64,000 nucleotides of DNA, from assembly GCF_002005565.1 (NCBI RefSeq), contig NZ_BDJC01000019.1:45076-109075 (forward strand), in the 5' to 3' direction. Position numbers and translations under genes: made by a program. The stretch comes from Streptomyces sp. JHA26 (GTDB taxonomy: Bacteria; Actinomycetota; Actinomycetes; Streptomycetales; Streptomycetaceae). This document shows positions 63,914 to 64,000 of this stretch, in pieces. How positions within the stretch are numbered: the stretch's first letter is position 1; every line of letters begins with the position of its first letter. Below the pieces are notes generated by a model, which was not told where the DNA came from, searched no databases, and saw only the letters and a list, made by a program, of their open reading frames with translations.

Positions 63914-64000
63914 CAGAGAGATCGGCTAACGTAGTGAATGTCGAAAGGCCGACGAGCGAAAGCCCGAAAGCCTGGACAAATCCCGCCGACGGGGAATCAG
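63910..64000 (+). promoter_or_regulatory. Promoter and leader, probably of an rRNA operon starting past the window
   Basis: TCGACA (63910-63915), 16 bases, then TAGTGA (63932-63937) make a plausible promoter. What follows (TCGAAAGGCCGACGAGCGAA, GCCCGAAAGCC and the CCGACGGGGAATCAG ending at 64000) is non-coding, much less GC-biased than its surroundings and reads like the leader before 16S rRNA in streptomycetes. No rRNA gene sequence itself is inside the window. Confidence 0.5.

Overview
The window is chromosomal DNA from a Streptomyces-type actinomycete. The base composition is very GC-rich, third codon positions are almost all G or C, and many starts are GTG or TTG. Lineage markers are present: a Gbn-type GATC-binding nucleoid protein, a chaplin, a streptophobe-family protein and an Asp23/AmaP envelope-stress cluster. 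From memory, gene order follows one continuous stretch of the S. coelicolor core chromosome (cobalamin genes, pitH2, gbn, moaA, tyrS, fabG/fabI, serB, chpE, then an rRNA-operon-like leader), read in reverse. I could not verify this by search. I found no prophage, insertion sequence, CRISPR array, tRNA or secondary-metabolite cluster.

Layout. 1-10.3 kb: a minus-strand cobalamin operon, cobD-cobQ-cobN-chelatase-cobO-cobB. All six genes overlap by 1-4 bases, and a cobalamin riboswitch lies upstream. 10.4-12.1 kb: low-affinity phosphate transporter and a small membrane partner, with a PHO-box-like repeat upstream. 12.2-18.5 kb: aldolase, hydrolase, an unknown 470-aa protein, a duplicated-ATPase ABC-F factor preceded by a 7-codon leader ORF, and gbn behind a dense GATC cluster. 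18.6-22.8 kb: enoyl-CoA hydratase and the Asp23/AmaP cluster. 22.9-29 kb: mostly minus-strand metabolic and envelope genes (SDR, GH15, SURF1, exonuclease, CopD). 29.2-33.2 kb: secreted subtilase with two possible small ORFs in front of it, and a DUF485/ActP symporter pair. 33.3-38 kb: moaA, small conserved genes and tyrS. 37-42 kb: TldD/PmbA protease pair and fabG-fabI. 42-45 kb: GntR regulator divergent from an MFS carrier, small membrane proteins and sixA. 45-49 kb: serB and the streptophobe protein. 49-54.7 kb: FHA-FHA-ABC transporter, lytic transglycosylase with a structured leader, and a queA/SDR pair. 54.9-57.1 kb: two-component system and chpE. 57.4-63.8 kb: ABC ATPase, NfeD and stomatin-like proteins, HNH protein, PEBP, Spo0M and 3-methyladenine glycosylase. 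The last ~120 bases look like the promoter and leader of an rRNA operon.

The best-supported unusual signals are non-coding or very small: the GATC cluster and CATGAGG repeats before gbn, the leader ORF before the ABC-F gene, two overlapping mini-ORFs before the subtilase, the foldable leader of the transglycosylase, and an inverted-repeat element downstream of chpE. Most genes are ordinary streptomycete core genes. All product calls rest on sequence reading and family knowledge, not on searches.
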